Positions 36,546 to 49,800 of a DNA stretch of 64,000 bases are shown here, piece after piece. The notes under the pieces were generated by a model. That model had not been told where the DNA came from and searched no databases. It saw only the letters and a program-made list of their open reading frames with translations. The stretch lies in contig OY987233.1 in assembly GCA_963920705.1 (NCBI GenBank), forward strand, positions 13,565,459 to 13,629,458, given 5' to 3'. The position numbers were made by a program, and so were the translations under genes. Each line of letters opens with the position of its first letter. Within the stretch, counting starts at the first letter, position 1. The DNA is from Odiellus spinosus. Lineage: Eukaryota; Arthropoda; Arachnida; Opiliones; Phalangiidae.

Positions 36546-39500
36546 ATGTGGAAAGCATCCGCTGGGCACACTACAGCTCCAGTAATAAATAACAATGCTG
36601 GGGACGATGATTGGGAAACCGATCCTGATTTTGTCGTAAGTTTCAATAATAACCTAAGACTTTTACTTAAACGAGAAGAGTTATTAGTAGTCAAGTTTAT
36701 TTTCGACTCGTTAAGAATGACGTAACTGAAGAAGAGCAACGTTGGGGTTCAAAAACCGTGGAAGGTTCTGGAAGAACTGGAGCTGCGCTAAAGTAAGGCG
36801 TTTTATAGTTTAATTACTTTCATTTAAAGTTAATTACGTAATTATTTATACGTGTTTGGCTCGTTTTTTGTTAATTTTCTTCAGTATTTCCGAGTTGAGA
36901 GCTCAAGTCACTCAAGACGATGCAAAAATTAAGAAGGAAGTTGGACCAAAGTCTTCTTTCGGTTATGGAGGAGAGTTTGGTGTCGAGAAGGATAAACAGG
37001 ATAAAGCCGCAGTCGGTTGGGATTATAAAGAAAAGACTGAGAAACACGCCTCCCAAAAAGGTCAGTCTCAAATTGTTTTTGGCATGTAGTTCTTTTTACT
37101 AGTTAGCCGTTAGGTTTCTTCAAATGTTGAATTCTTATTATTTTTCTCTATAAAATATTTAAAATCCTTTAAAAATATTTAAAATCCTTTAAAAATATTT
37201 AAAAAATTTAAAAAATTTAAAAATATTTAAAAAATTTAAAATATTTAAAAAATTTAAAAATATTTAAAAAATTTAAAAATATTTAAAAAATTTAAAAATA
37301 TTTAAAAAATTTAAAAATATTTAAAAATATTTAAAAAATTTAAAAATATTTAAAATCTATCAAAATTATTTGAAATCTTTCAAAAATCTCTAATGCATAA
37401 TTTTCGATAAAGGGGGGTGAATGCTATTCCCACAGTGCTGCCAACCCCTTAGTGTTGCATAAATTTTTAATATCTGGCGTAAATCTTCAACATCCTGTGT
37501 ATATCTTTTTTATATTTCAAATCCATAATTTTTTTTAAATCCGCCAAACCTAATTTATTTTATTTATTATTTTATTATTTTGTTTAAAATTATATCTTTT
37601 TTTGTTTTGTTTCTTTTTATGATTTGTTTCTGCATTCATTGGTTGGTTGATTTCTCTTATTATTTGACAAAGATTACTCTTCTGGGTTTGGGGGTAAATA
37701 TGGGGTTGAGAAGGATAAACAAGACGCTGCTGCTGTGGGTTGGGAGCACAAAGAGAAGATTGAGAAACACGCCTCGCAAACCGATTACGCCAAGGGATTC
37801 GGGGGAAAATACGGAGTTCAAAAGAACAAACAAGATGCGGCTGCCCTTGGATGGGACCATAAGGAAAAAATTGAAAAACACGCCTCGCAAACTGGTAAGA
37901 AAATATACACCAGTGGCTGAACACAAAAACCGTAATTATCAATAGTGGGGAAAAAGGGGAATTTTTTCCCTAGAGTTTCTTATTATGGAAAGAAGCTAAG
38001 CTATCCTTAACCCATCAAAGCCTTATCCAACCCTAACCAGAGCCTAATCTAACACTAAGCTAACCCTTTCCTGAGCCTAATTTAACCCTATCCTAATGTA
38101 ATCTAACAATAACCCAAGCTTAACCTAACCCTAACTTTAGCCTATTCAAAACCTAACCCTTTTTTGTCTGAAAATAATGTTTTAGGGTCTAAAGTTTGTA
38201 ATTAAGCTTAATTTCTTTTTGCGATAGATTATTCTAAAGGCTTTGGTGGCAAATATGGAGTTGAAACGGATCGTAAAGATCCTTCAGCGCATGGTTGGGA
38301 AGAAAAAACCAAACCTCAGATTCATCCTTCGCAAAAAGATATGAAAAAAGGATTCGGAGGAAAATTTGGCGTGGAAGAAGATAGAAGGGATAAATCAGCG
38401 CACGGGTTTGACGAGATTGAGAAACCGAAAACGGCTTATGAAAGACCCAAACCAAACTCTGGTTCGACAACTGCCAGCAGTTTACGAGCCAAATTCGAAA
38501 ACATGAACAAAGCGGAGAACGATGAAGCTCAAAGACGAGCTGAAGAAGAAAGAACGCGCAGATTGGCCAGGGAACAAAAAGAGAAAGAAGAATCTATTAA
38601 AGCCGAAGAAGAAAGGCAAAAGAAATTGCAACAAGAACGAAGAAATTCTTCCCCCGAACCGGAACCGCGGAAAACGACAGAAGTTCCGCTGATAATCGCT
38701 TCCGAGCCTCCGAGGAAATTGGCGGACCTAGCTCCAAATGAAGAGGAAGAAGTAGAAGCTATTCCGCCTCCCAGTAAATTCGCTGGAGCCATTAGAGTTA
38801 TTAGTCCCGCCGCTACGCCTTCTCCAGAATCGCCTCAATTAGTCACGCCCGATTTGATTGCCCCAACGCAACATTCCACTCCAGTATCACCTCCACAAAT
38901 AGTCATTCAACATCAGCAACCCCAAGAACCCAGTAAGTTGCAATTTTTATTTTATTTAATCTATAAAGTCCAGGAGTTTGAATAATGATTCTATGAGGTC
39001 TGGGAAAAGTGTGGGTGTTTGAATATTGATTCTATAAGGTTAGGGAAAAGTCCGGGAGTTTGAATATTGATTCTATAAGGTTAGGGAAAAGTCAGGGAAT
39101 TATTGTAGGCTAATAGCTCATTTGTTTGGTTTAGCTTACGCAGTTCTGGAGCCATTAGCGGTAGCCAAAGAGGAAACTTTGGAAGAAACTTCGTCCGAAA
39201 CAAGAAACGGTATTTCTAAACTACAAGCCATCGCTCTTTATGATTACCAGGCGGCCGATTATGACGAGATTTCTTTCGACCCCGATGACCTTATCATAAA
39301 CATCGAAATGGTGAGTCCACAAACATTTCAATCTTTATTTGGCATCCTCTCGTTAGTATTTTTTGAGCTTGCGTTAGTCTTTTTGTGCTTGCGACATAGT
39401 ATTTTTGTGCGATTGCGCAAGTAGTTGATAATTCATTCAAGTTACAAATCATTCGTGTTTTTCACGGGCGTTCTTCCGTGATTGGTTGGTTGTGGTTTTG

Positions 39501-40551
39501 GTTGTTCTGGTTCTACAATGAGCGTTCTAATCCCTTTTTGTTTAATGGTTAAAATATCATTAATCATATCGTATCATAAGTATTCCAAAGTTCATTAAAC
39601 TATCCTAATTACCATAAACCTACCCACTATACCTTGATATCCTTCGAAATTACAGTAAATACCTTGAAATCCTTTGAAATACCACGAAATTCTTTGAAAT
39701 ACCACGAAATTCTTTGAAATACCACTAAATTCTTTGAAATACCACTAAATTCTTTGAAATACCACGAAATTCTTTGAAATACCACGAAATTCTTTGAAAT
39801 ACCACGAAATTCTTTGAAATACCACGAAATCCTTTGAAATACCACAAAATTCTTTGAAATACCACGAAATTCTTTGAAATACCACTAAATTCTTTGAAAT
39901 ACCACTAAATTCTTTGAAATACCACGAAATTCTTTGAAATACCACGAAATTCTTTGAAATACCACGAAATTCTTTGAAATACCACGAAATTCTTTGAAAT
40001 ACCACGAAATTCTTTGAAATACCACGAAATTCTTTGAAATACCACGAAATTCTTTGAAATACCACGAAATTCTTTGAAATACCACGAAATAACAGTTAAA
40101 AATTCTTAATTTTATCCTAATCAAAAATGCTTTTAAATATAAAAATTCCACAAAGTACAAATCAAATCCTACCTGCTACCATTTTTGAAATAACTCAAAA
40201 TGTATCCAAACCTTTTTCACCTAAAACTTGGGTCCGCTTTTATCACCTTGTCATATTTTATTTCAAATGGCTTTGATGCTTTTGTTGGTGATTTGCGTTT
40301 AACTTGCATAATTAATGCATAGAAACACTAATTTTAAGTTTTTAACAAGCCTTGACCCTTGATCATAATGCACACATCTAATTCACATCGCACGAATCAC
40401 AATTTAATTATTCTTACAAAAATGATCTAATAATTAATTCAATTTAATTGAAATTAATTCTTAGATTGACGAAGGTTGGTGGAGAGGCGAAGATAAATTT
40501 GGTAACTCTGGTCTTTTCCCCGCTAATTACGTTCAGTTAATCGAGCAGTAA
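36546..40551 (+). CDS. Cortactin: Cortactin, 7 coding exons
   Basis: Actin-binding scaffold that activates Arp2/3 and links branched cortical actin to endocytosis and adhesion. Exons: 36546-36635, 36716-36792, 36885-37060, 37673-37894, 38228-38932, 39135-39310, 40465-40551; 510 aa. The acidic N-terminus has the Arp2/3 motif [10 protein letters not shown] (about residues 20-29). Five cortactin-type repeats follow (for example [20 protein letters not shown], about residues 80-255), the last incomplete. Then come a charged helical stretch rich in E, K and R, a proline-rich part, and a C-terminal SH3 domain ([19 protein letters not shown], then EGWWRGE and GLFPANYV). A splice acceptor ending at 36517 shows that an upstream noncoding exon exists. 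AATAAA near 40703 could end the transcript. The domain order is complete; I see no damage. Confidence 0.96.
37140..37375. repeat. AT-only array in cortactin intron 3
   Basis: Tandem AATATTTAAAAAATTTAAA, about 19 bases per unit. The rest of this 0.6-kb intron is unassigned. Confidence 0.85.
38985..39105. repeat. Short tandem repeat in cortactin intron 5
   Basis: Three copies of a roughly 45-base unit, TTTGAATATTGATTCTATAA with GGTTAGGGAAAAGTC. Its AAAAGTCAGGGAATT word resembles the interior of the CAGGGTTCGTAC-ended elements. Confidence 0.75.
39655..40090. repeat. 20-bp minisatellite in cortactin intron 6
   Basis: About 21 copies of ACCACGAAATTCTTTGAAAT, exactly 20 bases, very uniform (ACCACTAAAT is the main variant). 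It gives open frames on the minus strand that read as repeated WYFKEF; these are not genes. Confidence 0.95.
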
Positions 40552-41858
40552 TTAGAAAGATAAATTAAAACTAATTACGAAGAAATTAAATTCTATGGTT
40601 AATTAATATCTTTAACTATTAGATAATTCTAATTAATCTATCAAAGACTCGAAGAGAAAAACTTAAAAATTAATCAACAACCAAAAACAAAATACTTACG
40701 AATAATAAATTATATTTAACCTAGTAGATTGAGCTTCCTTTTTTAGCCAAATTAAATTTAATCTTGATCAAATTTAAATATAGTAAGTTATCAAATTTAA
40801 CAATTTCGAATCATTTATTTTAATTAAATTCAAACAGGCGATGATTAGAATCTTGGTATTAATTTAAACCTTAATATAATTTTGATTATAATTAAATTTA
40901 ATTATAAAAACACAAAACAATTTGTTTTTAGTATTTAAATTAAATATTAAAATCTAAAAAATTTGAATTTTGGTTTTAATTATCAAAATCAAATATTTTC
41001 AATTTTAATTGAGGTATTAATAAATATTAAATTTAATTAGTGTTATAAATATTTGAATATCAATATTAATTTACGCGTTATTTTAATCTAGATTAAATTT
41101 AATTATCAAAGTTAAACCTATTTTAATTTGAGTATTAATTTAATTTGCGGTATGATTTTATCTTAGTTTAATTTTAATCTAAATTAAATTTAAATGCACT
41201 AACATGATAGTAAAATTTAATTATCATAATCAAAATTAAATAATAGTTAATTTTAAAAGCGCTTATTTTAATTTTTAAGCTAGTTTAAATTTAATCTTGA
41301 ATTAAATGTACTAATTTAATTATTAGTTTAATTTTAAATTTATAATCTAGATTAAATTTAAATAACATTAATCATTTTGATTTAGCGGTAGTTGAAGTTT
41401 TCGCTAGTTTAATATTAGTTTTAGCTTAAATTTAAATGCGATAATTGCTGTGAAAAATAAAATTACCGGTATTGCTCAAGATTAAGTTCAATTTAATTTG
41501 GATTATCGGTCAAGCTTCCATTTTCTTTTTAATTTACCATTTATTTTGAGATCTAAGATTCCCTTTGATTATTAATTTTATTCTAAAACCAAAAATTTGA
41601 AAAGGTTCGTTGAATAAAGTCATATTTTTAATTAACGTTAATTTAAAAGTACCACGGAAAAAATATGGTAAATTATAAAAAGCAAAATGAAAAAGAAAAT
41701 ATTGTTTTTGTACAGTTGGAGAAATTTGTATTAAATTTTGTACAAAAAACATTGGTTGAATTTTGTACAAGGTAACATTGTACAACGTAATATTTAAGCT
41801 TAAATTCAACGTTACTACGTCAAAAAGGTTTAGGAATTTTACAATTTTTCTACCCACA
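40552..41858. other. AT-rich intergenic sequence
   Basis: Degenerate TTAATTTAAATT words from 40740 to 41500 without a clean period. No gene was seen between the 3' end of cortactin and the foldback cluster. Confidence 0.5.
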
Positions 41859-42164
41859 TTGAATCAAGAAGGATCAGATAAGGAGAGGAAAAGTGGGAAC
41901 GGCGCGGCTCCTACTGCGTCGGCCTAAACTCCCACTCTGGGAGAATGGGGGGACAGACGGGGGTAGAGATGCTTCATGGTAAATTGTTGTCACGTGGGTA
42001 AAACGAATCCTTTATGAGACGCGCTAGCTAGCGACCACGTGACAACAGTTTACCTCGAGAATTTCCTATCCCCCCTTTCCACCCGAGTGGGAGGTTGGCT
42101 CTTCTCTCTCTAACTCAACGCAGCCCCACTTTTCCTCTCCTTATCTGATCCTTCTTGATTGAAT
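41859..42164. mobile_element. Foldback element between convergent genes
   Basis: Outer arms of about 36 bases are nearly perfect inverses: ATCAAGAAGGATCAGATAAG then GAGAGGAAAAGTGGG, mirrored at 42124-42160. Inner arms share GTCACGTGG and CTCCCACTC. The centre has GCTAGCTAGC. Richer in GC than its surroundings. Confidence 0.75.
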
Positions 42165-42425
42165 GATATATTGGTATGACCTTAATCGTGAAAATAAAAT
42201 CATTTGTACGAATCCTGGTACAAAAATGGTTAGTTTCGCCACAAATACTTAATTATTACCTTTAGGCTTAAAATATACTTCCCCACATTCGTAATTAGCT
42301 TCGAAATGTCTAGCTTCTTGCCCATTTCCTATATTATCTTTTATATCCTATATTTAGTAAATAGACTGTTTTGCATAAGCAGACCCTATTAGCCAGGATT
42401 TGTTGTTAGTTCGTGTAATAGACCT

Positions 42426-42562
42426 CTTGCGCTTGAAAAGGGGGTAGGGGACCCACTGAATCGGATGTGCAAAGGGGGATGAAATGTCGCAGTGATGGTG
42501 ACATTTCATCCTCCTTTGCACATCTGATCCAGTGGGTTCCCTACCCCCTTTTCTAGCACAAG
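42426..42562. mobile_element. Short hairpin element
   Basis: Arms of about 63 bases, roughly 90% matched, around a loop of about 11 bases. The left arm has GAAAAGGGGGTAGGG, GATGTGCAAAG and GATGAAATGTC. A transcript would form a long stem. Confidence 0.8.
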
Positions 42563-42579
42563 GCTGTGCATTCTAAAAG

Positions 42580-42900
42580 GGTGGGGGATCGGAACTTGAC
42601 TCTAATAACAAGTGAATTTTTTTATTGTTCCATATCGTTAATCTACCAGTAAAAAAATTTCCCAACTAATTTGGAATTTGCCCATAAAATAGGCTTAGCT
42701 AGATTCATGGAGATCCTAAATTTCTTCGCATTTAAGGGTTAGCAAGCAAATTAAAGTCTCATGGAGATCTCTCGACTTATCAACAGACCTTTGCTCATTC
42801 AAGATCTGCCATGAATCCAGCTAAGCCTAATTTCCAGGTTAAATAAAATTTTAGTCATATAATATCATATAAAACAAAAAAAAATATTTTCCCATAAGGA
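42580..42900. mobile_element. Family A MITE remnant (copy 7)
   Basis: Has the paired inner arms AATAGGCTTAGCTAGATTCA and TGAATCCAGCTAAGCCTAAT plus CTAATAACAAGTGAATTTTT. Termini are eroded. Confidence 0.55.
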
Positions 42901-43303
42901 ATATAAATTTATGGCTGGACTCCCTGTAATTAGCGTTAACTACGTAATTAACTTGAAAATAATGTAAATAAGTAGCGAGCAAAATAAAGTAGATTACACT
43001 TTATTGATAGTTAAATGATATTTTTTTAATGCTCGTATCTTTTTTAGGACAATATTATTTTTGTACAAAATGACTTTTTTATAATTCTTTAAACGTTTAA
43101 AGTATCGGGAATAAGTTGAAATTAATTTAATTACAATTAAATCACTTAAAAAGGCTTGACACTTAAAAAGTTATTTTTTAAATCTACCAAGACGCCAAAG
43201 ATAAACGCCCTAAATATAAATAATGAAAATTAACTCGGTTAAGATTAAACCAACGAATAATTACCTAAATTTGGTATAATTTTGTTCGCTAGTTTAATAG
43301 GAA

Positions 43304-46244
43304 AGTGAAGGATTTTTGAAACTAGTTTTTTTGGGATAAGACGGACGTCCATGAGCGTCTAGCATGATAGGACCAGTATAGTAACGCCACAAGATACTCG
43401 AACCCCTCTTCAAGTGACCCTAATTAAATAATTAATGGCAATTAAAATTAATTAAAGATTTTTTTAAATAAAAGGTGAAACAATTTCTAATATATTTGTT
43501 CTCTCATAAAGTGTGATGAGAAATTATTTTCTTGGTGTTTTTTATCGAAATGGGTTCAGATTTTAAGATATTTAAGATTTTTATGGGAAGCCGTAAGTTT
43601 CTGAAAATAATATTAAATTATATAATTACAATTTGACTAAGATGGCTCCAACAATCAGTCCATCCCAGATAAATTGGCATATTAGGCGGCATACCAGCTG
43701 CCAAACTAATTAAAAATTAAAAAAAAAAAACATTAAATTTAATTAAAATCAATTAAAGCCTAATTAAAAACTAATTCTTGGGAAAATAATCAGTTACGAG
43801 AGTTGCTAAAGCTCAGTTTTTAATATTTTTCAAACTTTCACTTTTCCAAGAGAAGCCTAAATGAAATTCAGTTAGATACCCGCCTGCCAATGTACAGGTT
43901 AAACGAAAAGCTAGATTTAAATTTAAGCTTTGTTTTCATAAAAAAGCTTGGAAAACATTGATTGCAAATGAGGCTTTGAGCCTTGGTAATCTTTGGCTTT
44001 GCAGACACCACTGTGATATAGGGTCAAGGTCACTGATTAAGAGTTCTAAAACTAAGCCCAAAATAGGCCTAATTCTAAATTATTGTATTTGAGAAAGTAA
44101 AGAGTTGAGGCTAATTATAGCAATTTTTTTCGGAAATTAAAAATATCAGGATTAAAACCTCATTAGAAACTAATTCTAAGGGAAAATATTATTGTTAAAC
44201 GAGTTTCTAAGCCTTGGTAACTTTGGATTTGCAGACGACACTGCGATAGGGTCAAGGTCACTGAAGTTACCATTCTAAAACTCGGCCCAATTCCAAATGA
44301 ATTAAATGAAATGGTAAAATATTTCAGGTTAATTAATTATAACTAGGAATTACTAACTATAAATACCATATTTTACTTCTAATTACTTTGAGCAGTATTA
44401 ATTTAAATGGATAATTACCCGCAATTATTAGTCGCCATGACATTGCAAACAACGGTGAATGGATATGTCAGAGCGCTAGCCACGTACTGAAACAAAATAT
44501 CAACAAATAATATCAATTATAATTCATATTAAATTGCTAATTAAATCAAACGCAAAAAATAAACTATAATTAAAAAAAAAATCAAATTTTAAAAAAAATA
44601 AAACTTTATCAAATTTAATAAAAAAAAAACATTGAATTTAACTTTGGTGAAAATCCTTAATTATTTTAACCAATTTAATTAATAAGAATTTAATCACCAT
44701 TAAGGAAGTTCCTATATAGCTTCTCAAAACTTTCTCTTCGACAATATAAGTATTTATTACGAATGTTGCAACTTGAGCGAACCAGAGAGTCAAAACTTCG
44801 CCAACCATACGCGGAATTAATCCTCTTAAATTATATAAAAAAAATTAAATTATATATTAAACGAGTGTGGATATTAATTAATAACATACACGAAATATCC
44901 CCTTATTCCGTCTTCTTTAAAAACATGGTAAATTGACGGAAATAATCCTCGATAGTTTTCTTCGCGACCCACAAATTGGGCCATTGTTCGAATCGTGATT
45001 ACTATCAAAATTAATCGCAACTAACGCATTAATTTAAAGTTAATTTAGTCCACATTATTCCGGAGGACATTTTTGAAAAGGCTTAGAGTGTTTAAACTGG
45101 GTTTTTTTAATCTGAATCAGAGGTGGATGACCAGAAGTATATCAATCATTACCAGATTTATTCAGTTTTTCGCTAAGCCTGGCCAAAATGGCATCGGAAC
45201 TGATGTATTATTGTATAAGATCTATTTAAAACAAATTATGACTGACCGTGAAAAGGATGGCTAGCCAAAACAGCTGCACATCTGGAAAGAGTTTCTTTGA
45301 CGGTGCGTTTCAAAAAACGCTGTACATGCTCCTCTTCCGTTAGTTCTTCCTCTTCTTCGCCTTCTTTCTTGGATTTATCATCTAATTGGGGCAATTGTTC
45401 CATGACAGCCGAGTAAACATAACCAGTTACTAGATTGGTGCATAATTTCGGTCCCAATCCACGGTACAGACCAAAGAAACCATCAACGGCTTTGATGTGT
45501 TTCACTAGTATTTGAGAAACAGAATTAATTTGATTAGAAAGTAGGATATATTTCGTCATCTTTCTAGTTTCGCGTCTGTTATATTTAAAGATAGAATACA
45601 TACGGGGCAACAAAACTAAACTAATTTGCTCAAAATCAGCCATAAGCTAACGGAGTTACAATTGTTTGAAGTTCGTAACTTCAGTACAATTTTACTTATT
45701 TTCAACCCTTTTTTTCTTTTTTTTACTCAAAATGGCTCTAAACTCACCTTTATGTTAATTTTTATCAAAATGAATCTTACTGTATTGCCATGCACCGGGT
45801 AACGCCAATGCTGGGCGACCAAATAGGGTGTGAGTTGCTCTTGGTGGCAGTGGTTCATGACCGATCTATCAATCAACGTAAATTCATATTAATAATCAAA
45901 TACTGAATAGTTAATTCAATTAAGGTGTTAATGATTAAAATGACTCCAAATGATATCATATTTGATGTAATACGGGAAAGTATAACATCTTGGGTTTTAT
46001 GGGAGTATACATAGGTGCCGCTAGGCGGCTAGAGAAGAACCTAAAGATAGATAGCAAAGGCTTAATAATCAATTTTAAATTATCCGACTTTAATTACCTG
46101 TATAAGTACTTTAACGTATTCAAATGGATGGGAAATCGCGGCTACCGCGAATCTACCTCCGATATCCAACCAAGGAATCCTGGATTGCGATTCTTGCGTT
46201 TGTACCTCGCCATTTGCATTCGCGTCATTGCCATTTTGCGCCAT
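43304..46244 (-). CDS. Mtch: Mitochondrial carrier homolog 2 (MTCH2), 8 exons
   Basis: Outer mitochondrial membrane protein of the SLC25 fold. In vertebrates MTCH2 inserts alpha-helical proteins into that membrane and binds tBID. Exons (minus, 5' to 3'): 46244-46098, 45865-45781, 45504-45247, 45001-44890, 44824-44698, 44486-44419, 43705-43630, 43429-43304; 332 aa, slightly longer than the vertebrate protein. Diagnostic stretches: FAVAAISHPFEYVKVLIQ, IGHEPLPPRATHTLFGRPAL, VDGFFGLYRGLGPKLCTN, SHPFHVITIRTMAQFVGRE, and ASALTYPFTVVCNVMATNNC. The start was chosen at 46244 because the exon-1 product continues smoothly into IGHEPLPP; a longer frame opening at 45643 reads through an intron. An acidic lysine/glutamate loop (KKEGEEEEELTEEE) lies in the middle. 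Its start codon faces the ALDH16 gene. Confidence 0.95.
43820..44275. repeat. Family J copy plus an intronic direct repeat
   Basis: 43825-43975 matches the family J word order. Then an 80-base segment occurs twice (about 43979-44060 and 44205-44290), sharing TTTGGATTTGCAGAC-type text and TCAAGGTCACTG. Both lie in MTCH2 intron 6. Confidence 0.65.
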
Positions 46245-46880
46245 ATTGAAATCTTGAACTATGAAAGCAGAAAGCTCTAGCCTCTAGGTTCTTTTTTTTT
46301 TTTTTTTTTTTTTACTCCCGTCTTGTCACATGGGTGTGAAGGCCTAAAAGCAACTGTCCAATCAGAATCGTTTAGATAATCTACCCCTTTAATACCCACC
46401 TGATTTTACAAGCAGCGTCTGCTAATGCTTCCGCTACAATTACGATTTGTTAGGAAGCGATTGAAATCAGGATTTGTGGCATAATCAGCCAAAAAAAGGT
46501 CGTTTTTCGGTAAAATAACCATTGTCATCTTTACTGAAGATATTTTAAGGCTAATTTAGTTCGTTTAACGTACAAAAAACATTGGTTTTCATATCGGTAT
46601 TAATTTGAAAACGAGGCATAACTTGATAAAACTGTTATTGATAAAAACTAAAAATTGATAATCAAATTGCAATGAGGAAAACTTTCACGTAAAGTAATTT
46701 TTTTCACTCGAAGATAGATAAGGTGACCTAGTAGATATTACAATTAGCGGCGCAACGACGCATCTTAGGCAAGGTCATTTCCATATCATTATCTTATAAA
46801 TTGTTATCGAATTGTAATATTACGTGGAAACAAATAGCGTCGAGAGTTATCGCGCAAACAGACCCTTTTTAGTTCGTGAC
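46245..46880. promoter_or_regulatory. Shared upstream region of MTCH2 and ALDH16
   Basis: The two start codons face outward across 636 bp. No TATA box is evident on either side. Contains a T22 tract at about 46292-46313. Other parts of the interval are unremarkable. Confidence 0.5.
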
Positions 46881-49800
46881 ATGGATTTATTGGACGCCGA
46901 CAAAATTGAAAAACTTAAAAGCATTTTTAACAACATGGAATATTCAAAAACGTTTGATAACGATGCTCTTTTGAAGGTGAGATTGTGAGATTTAACTTAT
47001 TAAAAACAAGTCTTATAATTTTGGAATATATCAATTAGTTTTGTTACGAGTATTAGACAAATTTGATATAAATATGATATAATAAAATATACTAAATAAT
47101 ATGATATGTGACAATTTTGGTCAAAATAGATCAATATTGGTTAAAATTGGACAATATTTGTTAAAATTGGACAATATCGGTTAAAATAGGACAATTTTGG
47201 TCAAAATATGACAATATTGCTTTAAATATCTTGGTCAAACTTTGACAATCTTAGTGAAAATATGACAATCTTGGACAAAATATAGGAATATTGATAGAAA
47301 TACATAGTTTTTGATAAAGTGGCAAAAGAAAATTCTACCCCTCTTTCCAAGCTTTCCTTTCAACGCAGGGTTGCCAAATGATTGTGAGCGCAGTTCAGAA
47401 CATATCAATTCCAAAACTAAACTGCTAGCCTTGCTCTATGCTTCAGTTTTCACTCACAAGTGGCTGGCAACAATGGAGGAATGGCATTTACCTCCTTTAG
47501 TGAAAACTATGTAAATTACAATATTGGCTAAAATATTTCAATATTGGTCAAAATATGACAATGTTTTCCATTTTTAATGATTTCCAGCTTAAAATTGGGC
47601 AATTTGACACAAAATTTATCAAAATAAATCCAAAAATTATGATTTTCTATAATTAAAGGGATATTATACTCCAAACATATTAATTGGAAGCAAAGCGCAT
47701 TCAATGTTGCCAGGGAACAGTTACCACGAGTAGACTTATTAATGTTGTCACTAAAAATATTCCCTATAAATTCACAACCATTTTTGAGTCAAATTCAAAT
47801 TAAAACCCAAAAAATATGGATTTAACTAAAATAAATAAAAAAAATGTTACTATCCCTTTAAAAATACGGAAATTAAGGAAATAAGTTACAAGACTTGAAT
47901 TTTTATTCTATTTGAAACTTAATTGGAATAATTTTAATTGTATGACGTAAAATTACTAAATATTATTTAGGAATGGATTAAATCGAAGAATGATGATTTA
48001 GGAACCCTAATTGGTCAAAAATGGATTAAACTCGACTCTAACGAGGAATTAATTGAATTTTGTAATCCCATGACGGGGGACAAACTTTCAAATTTACGAA
48101 TTTACAAAGGAGGCTCCGATAAATTGCGAATTAATCTAGAAAATGTCTATAAAGAGGCGATAAACCCTAAGAAAACGTTAACTAATTACGAAAGATCGAA
48201 AATAATCTACGGTATCGCCCGTAATGTCCAAAAAAATCAAAGATTGTTAGCATTGGCTGAGAGCGTTTCGACTGGACGTCATATTGCCGCCACTACCAAC
48301 TCGGATTTGCCAAATTTGATTCGTTGTTTGTATCATTGCGCTAGTTTGTGGGAAAATACGGAAGATTTAAAAGAAACCTCCCACGACGTTAAAGTTATCG
48401 TCACGACGGATAGTCCTTCACCTATTTTCGCCCAATCTTGGGCCATTTTGCCATTATTGGCCAAAGGAATCAAAATAATATTCTACGCTACTGTCGAAAC
48501 AGCACTATCCACCCTTGTTTTTGCTGATATTTGCAAACAATCTGGGTAATTATTATTTGAAGTTAATTATAATTCAAATTGATCCCAGTTAAATTTGAGT
48601 TCTTTTTCATTTAATCCACCTTAATTTTTGTTTATTTTAATAATTGAATCAGTTTTAATTTAGGTTTAATTTATATTATTTCAGATTAAGTTAAAATCAT
48701 CCGAGTTAAATCAAGTTAAATTTGATTTCAGTTTAATTTAATCCTCATTAATTTGAGAATTAAATCTGTATTAATTGTAGATTAAATTACCCCTCGTAAT
48801 TTAGTTTAGTTTAATTTAATCTATATCAATTTTAGTTTCATTTAATTTAATGTTTAATTTCATGTATTCATTTGAGACTAGTTTATTCTATAATTTGAGA
48901 TTAGTTTAAATTAAAATGTATTAATTTGAGATTAGTTTAATTTAAAATATACTAATTTGAGATTAATTGAATTTAAAATGTATTAATTTGAGATTAGTTT
49001 AATTTAAAATATATTAATTTGAGATTAGTTGAATTTAATCTGTCTTTGAGATTAATTCAATCGGTATTTAAGGTAAATTTAATTCGTATTATTTGAACTT
49101 AATTTAATTGGTATTAATTTAAATTAAATATGCACATTTTTTTTGAATTGAGATTAATATAATTAACGCAAATATATTTTTTAGTCTCGGAGAATTTGAT
49201 TTGAACGTTGTAATAACTTCTAAAACGTCATTGGTTGACGTTCTACGTGATATTCAATTCCCATTGGATATTGTTTGTCAAACGGACGATATCAGAATTA
49301 ACGAAATTCGACTAGATACTCATTTGAATATCGAGCATTTGCATATCTTCCCAAATAAACGACCTACGGCTATAGTGACTGATACGGCTGATATTTTATC
49401 AGCAGTCGAAGGATGTTTAACGTTGGCTTATAATGCAAATGTAAGTTTAATTAATAATCTTGAATTAAATTCATCACAATTAGTTTTATTTGGGTTTTAA
49501 TTATTTATAATAATTAAAAACCCCTTTTTTAGAATTTAAATATTATATATATTAATCAAAAATATATTATTTTAGGCAATTTGAAAATTATTTAAGCATA
49601 ATTAAATTAATCGTGATTAGTTTTGTTTTTAATTTTTAATTACAATACTGTTATTATTTTTGTTAATAAGTTAGCGAATTTAAATACAATATTAGAATTA
49701 TTGTAATTAAATTAATCACGATTCGTTTTTAATTTAATTTTAATTAAATTAATCACGATTCGTTTTTAATTTAATTGTAATTAAATTAATCACAATTCGT

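Noticed and set aside
39627-40160. Minus-strand frames reading repeated WYFKEF
   Set aside because: Artefact of the 20-bp repeat in cortactin intron 6, on the wrong strand and without any domain.
45505-45643. Alternative N-terminus for MTCH2 starting at 45643
   Set aside because: It is intron sequence read through; the exons at 46098-46244 and 45781-45865 supply the conserved N-terminal carrier sequence with good splice sites.
46027-46290. Possible inverted repeat surrounding MTCH2 exon 1
   Set aside because: GGCTAGAGAAGAACCT and CTCTAGCCTCTAGGTTCTT share words but not in mirrored order; not a true palindrome.
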